This document shows, in pieces, positions 42,105-51,282 of a stretch of DNA of 64,000 bases. Made by a program: the position numbers and the translations under genes. The notes under the pieces were generated by a model. It worked only from the letters and a program-made list of their open reading frames with translations, ran no database searches and was not told the DNA's origin. Origin of the DNA: Pseudomonas sp. FP453 (GTDB taxonomy: Bacteria; Pseudomonadota; Gammaproteobacteria; Pseudomonadales; Pseudomonadaceae); contig NZ_CP117435.1 in the NCBI RefSeq assembly GCF_030687495.1, positions 3,910,501 to 3,974,500 on the forward strand, read 5' to 3'. Position 1 is the stretch's first letter. Every line of letters starts with the position of its first letter.

Positions 42105-44556
42105 GGGCAAAGGTCCTCAACAAATCCGCCGGGCGGCTGCGGTACAGCTGCCACAACGGCCAGGCCGACGCCAGCAACGTCGCCAACAGCGCCAGGCCCA
42201 ACAATTGCGCAAGCTGCCACGGGAACACCTGCAACGGCAGGCGCCAACCAAACGCCTGCACGTTGATCACCGCATCCAGGCACCACGCCAGCAGCAGGCC
42301 CAGGGGCAATGCGAGGATCAGCGTGAGCGCGGCCAGCAGCCAGGTCTGCCCCAGGTTCAGCAGCATCAATTGCCGGCGCGTCACCCCCAGCGCCCACAGC
42401 GGTGCGAGTTGGCCAAGGCGGCTCTGGCTTTGGCTCAACAGGCTGATAAACAAGGCCACGCCGGCGACGCCGAGGGTCAGGCTGTTGAGGGCGGCAGTGG
42501 CGGCAAAGGTGCGTTCGAACACTTGGCTGGACCAGCCTTTGAGCTGCTGTTGATCGACGATGCGGCTGTCTTCCAGGGCAAACACCCGCTGCACGTCAGC
42601 CACCAGCGCCGGCACATCCTGCGGTTGCACCCGCAAGTTGAAACGCGCGGGTGACAGCGTTGGCCAGTGCGCCAGCAGGTGCCGGGCATTGACCAGCAGG
42701 TGGCCCTTGGGATTGCCGTAGTCGGCGTAGATCCCCACCACCTGCGGCGCCCACGCCCCCTGCGGCGTAGGGATGGCCAGCGTGTCGCCCAACTGTACGT
42801 CCAGGCGTCGCGCCAGTTGCTCGCTGAGCATCACTGTGTCGCCGTTGAGCAACTGGTCCCAGGGTTCGCGCGCCGACTCCAGCAACGGCCAATGCTGGCG
42901 ATAAGTGGGATCATCGACCACGCCAAACAGATCCGCCGGCCAGCCTTGCAGTTGCACCGCCACCTGCCACGTGGGCAGCACGGTCTGCACCAGCGGTTGT
43001 ACCTGCAGCCAGGTTTGCAGTTGCGCCGACTGCTGGGAATTTTGCGGATTGAGGTACAGCTCGGCCGTCAGGCGCTGCTCCAGCCAGTGGGTGAAGGTCT
43101 GGCGAAAACCCGAAGTCATGGAGCCCGCGCCGATATTCGCCGCCAGCGCCAACAGCAACGCCATCAGCGCCAGGCTCAGGGCCGGCAGTTGTTGGCGGCA
43201 ATCGGCGAGGAACCATTGGCCGAGCACCGAGCGGCTGCGCCCCAGCACCGCCTTGAGCAGCCCGTTGAGCATCACCGGCAGACCCAGTGCTGCGCCCAGC
43301 AACAACGTTGCCATCAGCACAAAGCCGGCGGCCAGGCTGTCGCCCAACAGCAAGGCCAGCAACGCGATCAGCAGTGCAGCGGCCGCCACCCAGCCCTGGC
43401 GGCGCAACCAGCGCCCATGGGCTTCATGCCAGGCCTGGGCGTTGGCCAACGCCAGCAATGGCAAGCGCGCCGCCCGCCACAGGCTGTTGGCGCCAGCGAG
43501 CAGCGCGCCGAGCAGGCTCAACCCCAACCCGGCAGCCCACCAACCTGGGCTCAGGCTCAGCTGGCCGGGAACCTCGGCGCCGTAGAGGCCACGCAGGCTG
43601 GCGGCCACATCCGGCAGCAACAGGCTGGCCAGCAGGTAGCCGCTGGCAACGCCAAGCACACCGCCGAGCAAGGCCAGCACGCCCAACTCCACCCCCAGAC
43701 TGAGGATCAACAACCGCGCGCTGACCCCACAGGCGCGCAAGGTGCGCAGCAGGCCGCGACGTTGTTCCAGGGCCAGGCCGATGGCGGCGTGCACGATAAA
43801 CAGCCCGACCACAAAGGACAGAAAACCCAGGGCATCGAGGTTCAGGTGGAAGCTTTCGGTGAGGCGCGACAGGTTGTTGTCCTCGCCCTGCTTCAACTGC
43901 AAGCCATCCGGTGGCGTGGGATGGCGTGCCGCATAGGTCTTGTCCACCAGCAAGCGCGACAGGCGACCGGGCATGTCCAGCAGCGGCTGGGCAAAGCCGA
44001 TATCGGTGAGCAGCACGCCGGGCGCCATGTCCGCTTGGGCTTGCAGGGGTGGCAATGGGTGGCCGCTCAACGTCAGCGGCTCCTCCCCCTCACGCAGCCC
44101 CAGGGCCTGCAAGGTCTGCGGAGCAATCCAGGTACGCCCCGGCGGCGCAAAAAACGCGAGCATCTGTGCCTGGCTCAAACGCTGCCCCGCCACCGCGCCG
44201 CTACCCGGCAGCGACACCGGCTCGATCCCCATCAGTTGCAAACGCGTATCGGCATGGCCTTGTAGTTGCACCCGCCCCTGCACCACCGGTGACACCGGCC
44301 AGCCGGCCCGGCGCAACTGGGCAAACAGCGCCTGGGGGAAACTGGCCCCGTCCGGCGCACTGAGGCTGGCCTGGGGTTCACCGCCGATCAATTGGCTGGC
44401 GCGGGCGTAACTGTCCCGCGCCTGACTGTTCAGGGCCTGCACCCCGGTGAGCAACGCCGTGGCCAGCCACAACCCGGTGAGCACACTGAAAAACTGCACC
44501 GGATGGCGCCGCCAATGGCTCAGCAGCGCGCGCAACGCCCAGTAAAACACCGCCAT
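42094..44556 (-). CDS. FtsX-type ABC transporter permease (AttFG-like)
   Basis: An 820-residue permease with two FtsX domains. An N-terminal membrane segment (FFSVLTGLWLATALLTGVQ), a large periplasmic domain of about 220 residues, three segments around 260-375, a mid cluster of hydrophobic helices (about 400-480), a second periplasmic domain, and three final segments are visible. This is the duplicated FtsX/LolC-E-like layout. The ATG at 44556 is one base from the ATPase stop. With the LolD-type ATPase and the lipoprotein it should form a mechanotransmitting ABC system that extracts or remodels envelope components. Confidence 0.8.
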   Translation of the reverse strand: MAVFYWALRALLSHWRRHPVQFFSVLTGLWLATALLTGVQALNSQARDSYARASQLIGGEPQASLSAPDGASFPQALFAQLRRAGWPVSPVVQGRVQLQGHADTRLQLMGIEPVSLPGSGAVAGQRLSQAQMLAFFAPPGRTWIAPQTLQALGLREGEEPLTLSGHPLPPLQAQADMAPGVLLTDIGFAQPLLDMPGRLSRLLVDKTYAARHPTPPDGLQLKQGEDNNLSRLTESFHLNLDALGFLSFVVGLFIVHAAIGLALEQRRGLLRTLRACGVSARLLILSLGVELGVLALLGGVLGVASGYLLASLLLPDVAASLRGLYGAEVPGQLSLSPGWWAAGLGLSLLGALLAGANSLWRAARLPLLALANAQAWHEAHGRWLRRQGWVAAAALLIALLALLLGDSLAAGFVLMATLLLGAALGLPVMLNGLLKAVLGRSRSVLGQWFLADCRQQLPALSLALMALLLALAANIGAGSMTSGFRQTFTHWLEQRLTAELYLNPQNSQQSAQLQTWLQVQPLVQTVLPTWQVAVQLQGWPADLFGVVDDPTYRQHWPLLESAREPWDQLLNGDTVMLSEQLARRLDVQLGDTLAIPTPQGAWAPQVVGIYADYGNPKGHLLVNARHLLAHWPTLSPARFNLRVQPQDVPALVADVQRVFALEDSRIVDQQQLKGWSSQVFERTFAATAALNSLTLGVAGVALFISLLSQSQSRLGQLAPLWALGVTRRQLMLLNLGQTWLLAALTLILALPLGLLLAWCLDAVINVQAFGWRLPLQVFPWQLAQLLGLALLATLLASAWPLWQLYRSRPADLLRTFAHED

Positions 44557-44557
44557 C

Positions 44558-45226
44558 TCACACGGCGCCCGCAGGCACGACATGCCCGCGATGCAGCACC
44601 ACCTGGCGATCCAGGCGCGCGGCGAGGCGCGGGCTGTGGGTGACCATCAACAGGCTGGTGGGGCTGTCGCGCAACAGGTCCAGGAGCAATTGCAGGACGT
44701 CATCGCTGGTGGCTTCATCGAGGTTGCCGGTGGGCTCATCGGCCAACAACAGCGCCGGGCGCGAGGCCAGCGCCCGGCCGACCGCGACCCTTTGCTGCTG
44801 GCCACCGGAGAGCTGTTCGGGATAACGCTTGAGCAAGTCCCCCAGGCCCAGGCGCTCCACCAGATGCGCCTGCCAGTGCGCATCGAAGCGCCCCGCCAAA
44901 CGCGCCTGGAAGGCCAGGTTGTCGTCCACGCGCAAACTGCCGATCAGGTTGAACTGCTGGAACACCAGGCCAATCTGCGTGCGCCGCCAATGGGCGAGTT
45001 GGGCTTCATTGAGTTGATCCAGGCGCTGCTCGCCCACCGCGATGGTGCCGCCATCCAGCCGATCCAGGCCGGCCACCAGGTGCAGCAAGGTGCTCTTGCC
45101 ACTGCCGGATTCGCCCATCAGCGCCAGGCTGCTGCGCGCTGCCAGGTGCAGATCCACACCCGCCAGCACCGCCAGCGGGCCTTGCGGGGTGGCGTAGCTT
45201 TTAAAGACACCTTGCACCTGCAACAT
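44558..45226 (-). CDS. LolD-type ABC transporter ATP-binding protein (AttE-like)
   Basis: A 222-residue ATPase of the LolD/MacB family. Walker A is GESGSGKST, the Q-loop is LVFQQFNLIGSL, the signature is [15 protein letters not shown], Walker B is LLLADEPTGNLDE, and the H-loop is in MVTHSPRLA. The ATG at 45226 is chosen because GGTGAG lies about eight bases upstream. It is the first gene of a unit with the permease and the lipocalin-like lipoprotein and is divergent from the phosphatase at 45501. Confidence 0.85.
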   Translation of the reverse strand: MLQVQGVFKSYATPQGPLAVLAGVDLHLAARSSLALMGESGSGKSTLLHLVAGLDRLDGGTIAVGEQRLDQLNEAQLAHWRRTQIGLVFQQFNLIGSLRVDDNLAFQARLAGRFDAHWQAHLVERLGLGDLLKRYPEQLSGGQQQRVAVGRALASRPALLLADEPTGNLDEATSDDVLQLLLDLLRDSPTSLLMVTHSPRLAARLDRQVVLHRGHVVPAGAV

Positions 45227-45500
45227 GGGAGCACTCACCAATGGACTGCAACCGAGGATAACGGCTGGTTGGCACGCCCACGCAAATTTTTCACATGGAT
45301 TTCACCGGTTGCCCACCCGCCGTTCTCTACATTACCGGCCAAGTGTCACCGGTCGGCAACTTGTTAGTTGCTCACCGGGCAACTTTATAACCGCAACGCG
45401 TTCAGCGAAAAGACAGCGGCCCTGTGACAGCCTCGCGCTTCACTAAGGGCACTCGCCAAAGCCATTGCGCCTAACTCGTACAACATTACCGACGGTGCCC

Positions 45501-46175
45501 ATGGTGAATGAAGTGGTTGACCTTACCCTGACCAAACCGCGCTCGCCCCGGGCCTTTTTCAAGCGCCTGCGCAGGATTTGGCTGGGGATTGGCGTAGTGG
45601 GTTTGCTGCTCGGTTGCAGCCTGCTGTGGCCTGCGTCGCCACGGGATCTGGGCGTCGGCAATCGCCTGCTGACCTCACAGGTGATGCCGCTGTGGCGTGA
45701 CGGTGACGTGATCGTGCTGGTACGCCATGAAGAGCGCTGCGACCGCTCGTCCAACCCGTGCCTGGGCCCGGTCGAAGGGCTGACGGTCAGTGGCAGCCAA
45801 CAAGCTGAAAAACTCGGCAAAGCCTTTGCTGCGCTGGGCATGGCCGGCAGCGACGTGTTGGCCAGCCCGGCCATCCGTACCGCCCAGACCGTGCGTTTCA
45901 TGTTTGGCAAAAGCGAGTTTACGTCCGGCGAGCGGGCCGTTTGCGGCACGGCCATGGGTGAAGAATTGCTCAGCCACAAGGTCCCGGGACGCAACCTGGT
46001 ATTCGTCACTCACAGCGGCTGCATCGCCGACTTCGAGAAGAGCCTGGGTTTCCCCCACGCCACCTTCCCGCAATACGGCAGTTCATTGTTCGTGCAGGTG
46101 TTGCCCAACGCCAAGTTCAAAGTATTGGGCATCGTCAACAATCAGAACTGGCCCAACGCACTCAAGCAGTTCTAA
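45501..46175 (+). CDS. Ais/PmrG-like histidine phosphatase, membrane-anchored
   Basis: A 224-residue histidine-acid-phosphatase superfamily protein. A basic N-terminus leads to one membrane segment (about 33-50, LGIGVVGLLLGCSLLWP). The catalytic start is VLVRHEERCDRSSNP (RHE in place of the usual RHG), and the second catalytic His is in VFVTHSGCIADFEK. This is the pattern of Ais/PmrG, the lipopolysaccharide core heptose phosphatase found beside arn genes in enterobacteria. Here it lies 170 bp before an ArnT gene, which supports an envelope-modification role. Substrate is inferred. Confidence 0.7.
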   Translation: MVNEVVDLTLTKPRSPRAFFKRLRRIWLGIGVVGLLLGCSLLWPASPRDLGVGNRLLTSQVMPLWRDGDVIVLVRHEERCDRSSNPCLGPVEGLTVSGSQQAEKLGKAFAALGMAGSDVLASPAIRTAQTVRFMFGKSEFTSGERAVCGTAMGEELLSHKVPGRNLVFVTHSGCIADFEKSLGFPHATFPQYGSSLFVQVLPNAKFKVLGIVNNQNWPNALKQF

Positions 46176-46247
46176 CACTTCACCATGTTCAGCCAAACGA
46201 CAGCCATCTTCTGGCATGTTTGGTTGTGCCTGTTAGTTAAGGATGTC

Positions 46248-46349
46248 ATGAACACTTTCAATAACTTAGTGGAAACTTCGATGGTTTGCGCTATGACTTT
46301 CATGTCTCAACTTCCCTCCATCGAACGTCAAGGAGCGACGTTTTCATGA
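46248..46349 (+). CDS. 33-codon leader ORF coupled to arnT
   Basis: A small reading frame starts with ATG at 46248, four bases after a good AAGGA ribosome-binding site (46239-46243), and ends with TGA at 46347-46349, overlapping the arnT ATG by four bases. The peptide begins [12 protein letters not shown] and ends [10 protein letters not shown], with four methionines in the first 19 residues. It resembles no family I know. The overlap and strong ribosome-binding site suggest a leader peptide or translational coupler for arnT, though a chance ORF cannot be excluded. Confidence 0.45.
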   Translation: MNTFNNLVETSMVCAMTFMSQLPSIERQGATFS

Positions 46350-48001
46350 TTCGCTTTAAACCCCTGCATCTGCTGTTGCTGGCCTTCGCCGCGTTTTATC
46401 TGTTGCCCCTGGGCCTGCACGGTCTGTGGATCCCGGATGAAACCCGCTACGCCCAGATCAGCCAGGAAATGCTGCTGAGCGGCAACTGGGTCACCCCGCA
46501 CTTCATGGGCGTGCGCTACTTCGAAAAACCGGCCGCCGGCTATTGGTTGATCGCCCTCGGCCAGGCGGTGTTTGGCCAGAACCTGTTCGGTGTGCGCATC
46601 GCCTCGGCCTTGACCACGGCGCTGAGCGTCTGGCTGGCTTACCTGATCGCGCGCCGCATGTGGCACGACCCGCGCAAAAGCTTCGCCAGCGCCCTGCTCT
46701 ACCTGAGCTTTGGCCTGGTTGCCGGGCAAGCGGGTTATTCCAACCTTGATCCGCAATTCACCTTCTGGGTCAACCTCAGCCTCGTCGCGTTGTGGTTTGC
46801 CCTCGACAGCCCCACCACCCGTGGCCGCCTGATCTCGTGGACGGTGTTGGGCGTGGCCTGCGCCATGGGTTTCATGACCAAGGGTTTCCTCGCCCTGGCC
46901 CTGCCGGTGCTGATTGCCCTGCCGTATATGCTCTGGCAGCGCCGCCTGGGTGAGTTGCTGCGTTATGGCCCGCTGGCCGTGGCCGTCGCACTGCTGCTGT
47001 GCCTGCCGTGGGTGTGGGCGATTCATGTGCAAGAGCCGGACTACTGGCGGTTCTTCTTCTGGAACGAACACGTGCGCCGCTTTACCTCCGCCACCGCACA
47101 ACACGCACGGCCATGGTGGTTCTTCCTGCCGATCATGGTGGTGGCGTGCCTGCCCTGGGCGGGGATGCTGCCGGCCACGCTGGCGAAGATGTGGCAACAA
47201 CGGCGCCAGCCGGCGATCGCCTTCCTGGCCTTGTGGATGCTGTTGCCGCTGTTCTTTTTCAGCCTGAGCAACGGCAAGCTGCCGACCTACATCATGCCGT
47301 GCCTGCTGCCCCTGGCGCTGTTGATGGGCCACGCATTGACCGAACTGCTGCAACAAGGCAAATCCCGCGCGATCTCTATCAACGGCCTGCTCAACTTTGC
47401 CATCGGCATGGCGGCGATGGTCGCGCTGATCTACCTGCAAATCAGCAGGCCGCCGTACGGCAACAGCCATGCGGAGATGTTCAGCCTGTCGTTGATCTTT
47501 ATCGTGCTGCTGGGCTGGATCCTCACCAACCTGCTGCAAGCGTTTCGCCCGCAGACGCTGTGGGCGATGCCGGTACTGGGCATTGGTTTGCTGGTGATCC
47601 TGTTGCCAGCAAGCATGCCGGCCCAGGTGACCGACAACGAGATGCCCGACCAGTTTGTCCTTGAACACCTCGACGAGCTCAAGCAAACCAGCGCCCTGCT
47701 CAGCAACGAACTGGAAAGCGCCAGCGCCCTGGCCTGGCGCCTGCAACGGCCGGAAGTGGGCTTGTACGAAACCGAAGGCGAGCTGCGCTACGGCCTGCAA
47801 TACCCGGACAGCGTGCAGCGCAAAATCAGCCTGGAGCAAGTGCAAGGCTGGCTGAAAGACGCGCGCCAGAAAGGTTCGGTGGGCGTGCTGGTACGCGCCG
47901 GCAGCAGCAGCGAGATGCGTCAAGTCGGCCAACTGCCCCCCGGCGGCACCCGCTATGACAAGGGTTACCTGCAATTGATCATCTACCCGAAACTGCCATG
48001 A
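46346..48001 (+). CDS. arnT: ArnT-type lipid A 4-amino-4-deoxy-L-arabinose transferase
   Basis: A 551-residue GT83/PMT-like membrane glycosyltransferase, the expected ArnT length. The catalytic acidic residues lie in [17 protein letters not shown] near the N-terminus, followed by [54 protein letters not shown] and [18 protein letters not shown], with about 12 membrane segments and a periplasmic C-terminal domain. AAGGAG precedes the ATG. ArnT adds aminoarabinose to lipid A and gives resistance to cationic peptides. None of arnBCADEF is here, so this copy would depend on donor made elsewhere or use another sugar. Confidence 0.85.
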   Translation: MIRFKPLHLLLLAFAAFYLLPLGLHGLWIPDETRYAQISQEMLLSGNWVTPHFMGVRYFEKPAAGYWLIALGQAVFGQNLFGVRIASALTTALSVWLAYLIARRMWHDPRKSFASALLYLSFGLVAGQAGYSNLDPQFTFWVNLSLVALWFALDSPTTRGRLISWTVLGVACAMGFMTKGFLALALPVLIALPYMLWQRRLGELLRYGPLAVAVALLLCLPWVWAIHVQEPDYWRFFFWNEHVRRFTSATAQHARPWWFFLPIMVVACLPWAGMLPATLAKMWQQRRQPAIAFLALWMLLPLFFFSLSNGKLPTYIMPCLLPLALLMGHALTELLQQGKSRAISINGLLNFAIGMAAMVALIYLQISRPPYGNSHAEMFSLSLIFIVLLGWILTNLLQAFRPQTLWAMPVLGIGLLVILLPASMPAQVTDNEMPDQFVLEHLDELKQTSALLSNELESASALAWRLQRPEVGLYETEGELRYGLQYPDSVQRKISLEQVQGWLKDARQKGSVGVLVRAGSSSEMRQVGQLPPGGTRYDKGYLQLIIYPKLP

Positions 48002-49518
48002 CCCGACTAATCCCAGTCCAACACCGCGCCCTGCTGCTACTGCTGGCCGTCACCGCGCTGATGCTCTTGCCGGGCCTCGGCGGCCGTGACCTGTGGGGCC
48101 CGGAAACCCGCTGGGCCGACATCGCCTTGCACATGCTGCAAACCGGCGACTACTTCGACCCTTACCTCAAGGGCCAGCCCTATTACGACAAGCCCCTGCC
48201 CTCCTATTGGCTAATCACCGGCCTCGCGCATGTGCTGGGCGGCCTTGGCCCGTGGTCGCTGCGCCTGCCCTCGGTGCTCGCCGCGTGGCTGAGCGTGTGG
48301 CTGGTCTACCTGATCGGCGAGCGCCTGCTGCACAAGGGCAGCGGCCTGATTGCCGGCTGGATGCTCGCCACTACCTTCTACTTCATGTTCTGGGCACGGG
48401 TCGCCACGGCGGATGTGCTCACGGTGTGCGGCGTGCTGGCGGCGGTGTGGTGGTATTGGCGCGGCCCGGAAGACACACGGCTGGGGCGCTACACGGTGTT
48501 TTTCCTGCTGCTGGCGCTGACATCGTTGTTCAAGGGCTTGATCGGCTTCGTGCTGCCGGGCCTGGTGTTGTTGCCCCATCTGCTCAGCGAACAGCGCTAC
48601 AAACGCCACCTCAATCTGCGCCTGCTGCTGGCGCTGCTGATTGCCGCCGCGGTGTATGCGGTGCCCTTCGTGTTGTCGCACTTCTACGGCACACCGACCT
48701 ACGGCCAAAGCGGCCTGGCCCTGGTGTTCCGGGAAAACGTGGTGCGCTTCTTCGACCCTTTCGACCATATGGGGCCGATCTACACCTACCTGATCTACCT
48801 GCCCGCCTACACCCTGCCATGGACGCCCTGCTGGTTGCTCGGCCTGTGGCTGGCCGTGCGTCACTGGCGCCCCACGCCACCCAACGTGCGCTGGCTGGTG
48901 TGGGGCCTGGGCCTGCTGTTTGTGTTCTTCACCGCCAGTGGCAGCCGACGCAGCTACTACGTGCTGCCCCTGGTGCCCTTTGCCCAACTGCTCGGCGCCT
49001 GGTGGCTGCACGAATACCTGCTGAAAAAACCCGCCGCACGCCCGCGCTGGCGCATAGGTTTCGCCCTCGCCGCCAGCCTGTTGCTGCTGATACTCGGCGT
49101 GGCCTATCCCTGGACCAACGGCAACGGCGGCGTGACCCGCTTCGCCGACGATGTGCGCGCCGAAGCCGTCAAAAGCGCGCCCTGGAACCAATGGCAAATC
49201 GTGCTGGTGGAAGCCGACAACAAACTGCCGATGTACCTGCAAAACGGCGGCAAACCCTTCTACTACGTCGCCGAAAACCAGGACTTCCCACGCCAGGGCA
49301 ACAGCGCCGCGTTCATCGCCTGGCTGGAAAAAACCAGCGGCCAGCACTTCGATCCCCAACACACGATCATCGTCGCGCAATTCACCAGGGACGACCCGAC
49401 GCCGTTGGCGTATCTGGGTGCGGATCACCAGGTAATCGTCACGCAACCGGACAATGGGGAACGGTTGTTCAAGGTGCGTCAGGAGGGCAGTGTGGCGTAC
49501 GTGCCGGCACGTCAATAA
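47998..49518 (+). CDS. GT39-family membrane glycosyltransferase (ArnT-like)
   Basis: A 506-residue integral membrane protein of the PMT/ArnT superfamily. The N-terminal catalytic region [20 protein letters not shown] carries the acidic pair equivalent to ArnT's DE, followed by [20 protein letters not shown] and about ten more membrane segments, and a periplasmic C-terminal domain. It starts with an ATGA overlap with arnT, so both are co-expressed. Sequence divergence from ArnT suggests a different sugar or acceptor. Acceptor and donor are unknown. Confidence 0.75.
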   Translation: MTRLIPVQHRALLLLLAVTALMLLPGLGGRDLWGPETRWADIALHMLQTGDYFDPYLKGQPYYDKPLPSYWLITGLAHVLGGLGPWSLRLPSVLAAWLSVWLVYLIGERLLHKGSGLIAGWMLATTFYFMFWARVATADVLTVCGVLAAVWWYWRGPEDTRLGRYTVFFLLLALTSLFKGLIGFVLPGLVLLPHLLSEQRYKRHLNLRLLLALLIAAAVYAVPFVLSHFYGTPTYGQSGLALVFRENVVRFFDPFDHMGPIYTYLIYLPAYTLPWTPCWLLGLWLAVRHWRPTPPNVRWLVWGLGLLFVFFTASGSRRSYYVLPLVPFAQLLGAWWLHEYLLKKPAARPRWRIGFALAASLLLLILGVAYPWTNGNGGVTRFADDVRAEAVKSAPWNQWQIVLVEADNKLPMYLQNGGKPFYYVAENQDFPRQGNSAAFIAWLEKTSGQHFDPQHTIIVAQFTRDDPTPLAYLGADHQVIVTQPDNGERLFKVRQEGSVAYVPARQ

Positions 49519-49529
49519 AGCCGAACGCC

Positions 49530-50243
49530 CTACCCCTTGGGCAAGCTGGCAGCATGAATAAAAGCTTCATCCAAACTGCTGGCGCCATACGCGGCCATAA
49601 AGCCTTGGGCATCGGTAAAGCGATTAAAACGCTGCTGGCTGAGCATGTAGAAGTCATCGCAATGAGTGATGACTTCATCAACGTTATGGGATGAAACCAG
49701 CACCGCGACCCCCTCCGCCGCCGCGCCCTCCAGGCATTTCCAAATGTGGTAGCGAAATTCGGGGTCTACACCTGCCGTGGGTTCATCCAAAACCACAAGA
49801 TCCGCATTCGCGCAGAGCAGCGACAACGTGAAAAACCAACGTTTTTCCCCATAGCTGCAAAGGGACGATTTCTTGTTCCAGATTTCACCATAACGTTCTG
49901 CAATGCCTGGGCTCCACTTGTCGATTTTTTCCAGCGCGTGCCGTTGCGTCATGCGCGTGTCAGCGCAAAAAATCATCGCCATTTTGAAAATATCAAACAT
50001 GCGAAACACCGCCGGCGTACTGATGATTTGCGACAGGTAGAGCAGCTTCGAAAACGAACTGCTTACAACGCCGCCCTGCGCTTTTTTCAGACCACAGAGC
50101 ACATCAAAAAAAGTGGTCTTGCCTGATCCATTAGGCCCCAACAAACCAGAGATCGCGCCTGCATCGACCTGCAACGAAGCACCACGAAACAACACGTGAC
50201 GCGCATAACTGACATCGAGGGAATTCACGATCAACTGTTTCAT
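49530..50243 (-). CDS. ABC transporter ATP-binding protein, unusual signature motif
   Basis: A 237-residue ATPase. Walker A is GPNGSGKTTFFDVL, Walker B is LVVLDEPTAGVDPE, and the H-loop is in VSSHNVDEV. The signature reads CSYGEKRWFFTLSLL, so the LSGGQ motif is replaced by CSYGE. The ATG at 50243 overlaps the permease stop by one base, so the pair is coupled. Base composition is lower in GC than in the flanking core genes. Exporters of this short ABC-2 type accompany small peptides or their immunity. The cargo is unknown; a 60-codon ORF upstream is a candidate. Confidence 0.75.
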   Translation of the reverse strand: MKQLIVNSLDVSYARHVLFRGASLQVDAGAISGLLGPNGSGKTTFFDVLCGLKKAQGGVVSSSFSKLLYLSQIISTPAVFRMFDIFKMAMIFCADTRMTQRHALEKIDKWSPGIAERYGEIWNKKSSLCSYGEKRWFFTLSLLCANADLVVLDEPTAGVDPEFRYHIWKCLEGAAAEGVAVLVSSHNVDEVITHCDDFYMLSQQRFNRFTDAQGFMAAYGASSLDEAFIHAASLPKG

Positions 50244-50950
50244 CAGTAGCGACTCCATACCGGATTCACACGTAAAAAACGCAACGTTATGCAAAATGAA
50301 CACGTAAACAAAACAACAATGACCACGACTACGGGCAAGGACTCAGCTACGCCAAATTGCATAATCTGGTTGGCCCACCACATAGGGTTTAAATGCGCGA
50401 ACGTTCCAAGCAAGGGATTTTGCCCCAGACTGATAATTCCCAGTGCAAGCATCATGAAGGACAATATTGAAAATACGGTGCTCGTGTTTTGAAAGCCCAT
50501 AGGGATCAGCGTCAATAAAAGCGCAGGCGTGGAAAACAACAAAAAACAAATATAAAACCGACCCACGACCACAACCTGCTCAGCAAAACTCATCACACCA
50601 AAATAGGCGCGAGTAAATATATAAAACGCCGAACAATAAAGAACCGACATCGCGGAATAGGCTAAAAACTGCCCAACAATAAAAACTGTCTTTGTCTGGC
50701 GCGTGTACACAAATGACCGCAGAAACCCGCTCTCCCTACGCCCGACAATGTAAAACGCCAGGCCAAACAGGGCCACACTCGAAGAAACGAAAGAATAGAA
50801 CCAAGAAGTACTTGAAAGATAACTACCAGGCACCTCGCTCAGTGGGGCTCTCGCGTAACTGATCAAGTAGAAGGTCACCACAGGAGAGATGAAAATCCAA
50901 AACAGTGCAATGGGCTCCTTCAATTGTTCCTTAATAAAAAGGGCAGCCAA
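50243..50950 (-). CDS. ABC-2 type permease (N-terminus possibly frameshifted)
   Basis: A 235-residue membrane protein with about six hydrophobic segments (for example IALFWIFISPVVTFYLI and STVFSILSFMMLALGIISL) and a final LNPMWWANQIMQ as in ABC-2 permeases. The open frame has no ATG; the nearest usable start is TTG at 50950. A better start is the ATG at 50984 behind GAGGTGAG, which encodes SYYPLSKPF and would join the permease frame if the T run at 50957-50953 had four bases, not five. So either a rare TTG start or a one-base insertion is present. It is coupled to the ATPase downstream. Confidence 0.7.
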   Translation of the reverse strand: MAALFIKEQLKEPIALFWIFISPVVTFYLISYARAPLSEVPGSYLSSTSWFYSFVSSSVALFGLAFYIVGRRESGFLRSFVYTRQTKTVFIVGQFLAYSAMSVLYCSAFYIFTRAYFGVMSFAEQVVVVGRFYICFLLFSTPALLLTLIPMGFQNTSTVFSILSFMMLALGIISLGQNPLLGTFAHLNPMWWANQIMQFGVAESLPVVVVIVVLFTCSFCITLRFLRVNPVWSRY

Positions 50951-51086
50951 CCAAAAACGGTTTAGATAATGGGTAGTAGCTCATCACTCACCTCATGGTG
51001 AACGGCACCTCGCCCGAACAAGATAGTTTTTCTAGAAATACTTTCAAGTCTCACTAAAAAAAACAAACTATCACTTTTAGGAAGTT

Positions 51087-51269
51087 TCACTCAACCCAAT
51101 AGGAAAACCAACTATTGCCTATAGCAGCACCGCCAAAGCCATCTTTTTCCGACAGCGCTAACTCATTATAAAATTTGGCTTTTGCAACCCGCGCTTTTAC
51201 ACGGAAAAATGGCTGCCCATTTAAAAAGTGTGACGGTCTCAAGAGTGCACTGACAATTCGCAAAGCCAT
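51087..51269 (-). CDS. 60-residue hypothetical peptide upstream of the ABC pair
   Basis: A small open frame on the same strand as the ABC pair, starting at ATG 51269, 14 bases after the end of the broken sugar-ABC gene. The predicted peptide has a basic, helix-prone first half (FFRVKARVAKAKFYNEL) and a Gly/aromatic end (KDGFGGAAIGNSWFSYWVE), a layout reminiscent of a leader plus core. No convincing ribosome-binding site is seen, and the frame stays open upstream, so coding is uncertain. It matches no family I recognise. The 136-bp gap to the permease is AT-rich. Confidence 0.3.
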   Translation of the reverse strand: MALRIVSALLRPSHFLNGQPFFRVKARVAKAKFYNELALSEKDGFGGAAIGNSWFSYWVE

Positions 51270-51282
51270 CCGACAAACGGCG

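Noticed and set aside
45281..45302. Possible ColR-type site (TTTTTCAC) before the Ais-like phosphatase
   Set aside because: Only the TTTTCAC half fits; the required upstream bases do not match, so it was not listed.
46328..47974. Minus-strand open frame of 548 codons over arnT
   Set aside because: Antisense shadow of a convincing membrane glycosyltransferase; Gln/His-rich with no recognisable motif.
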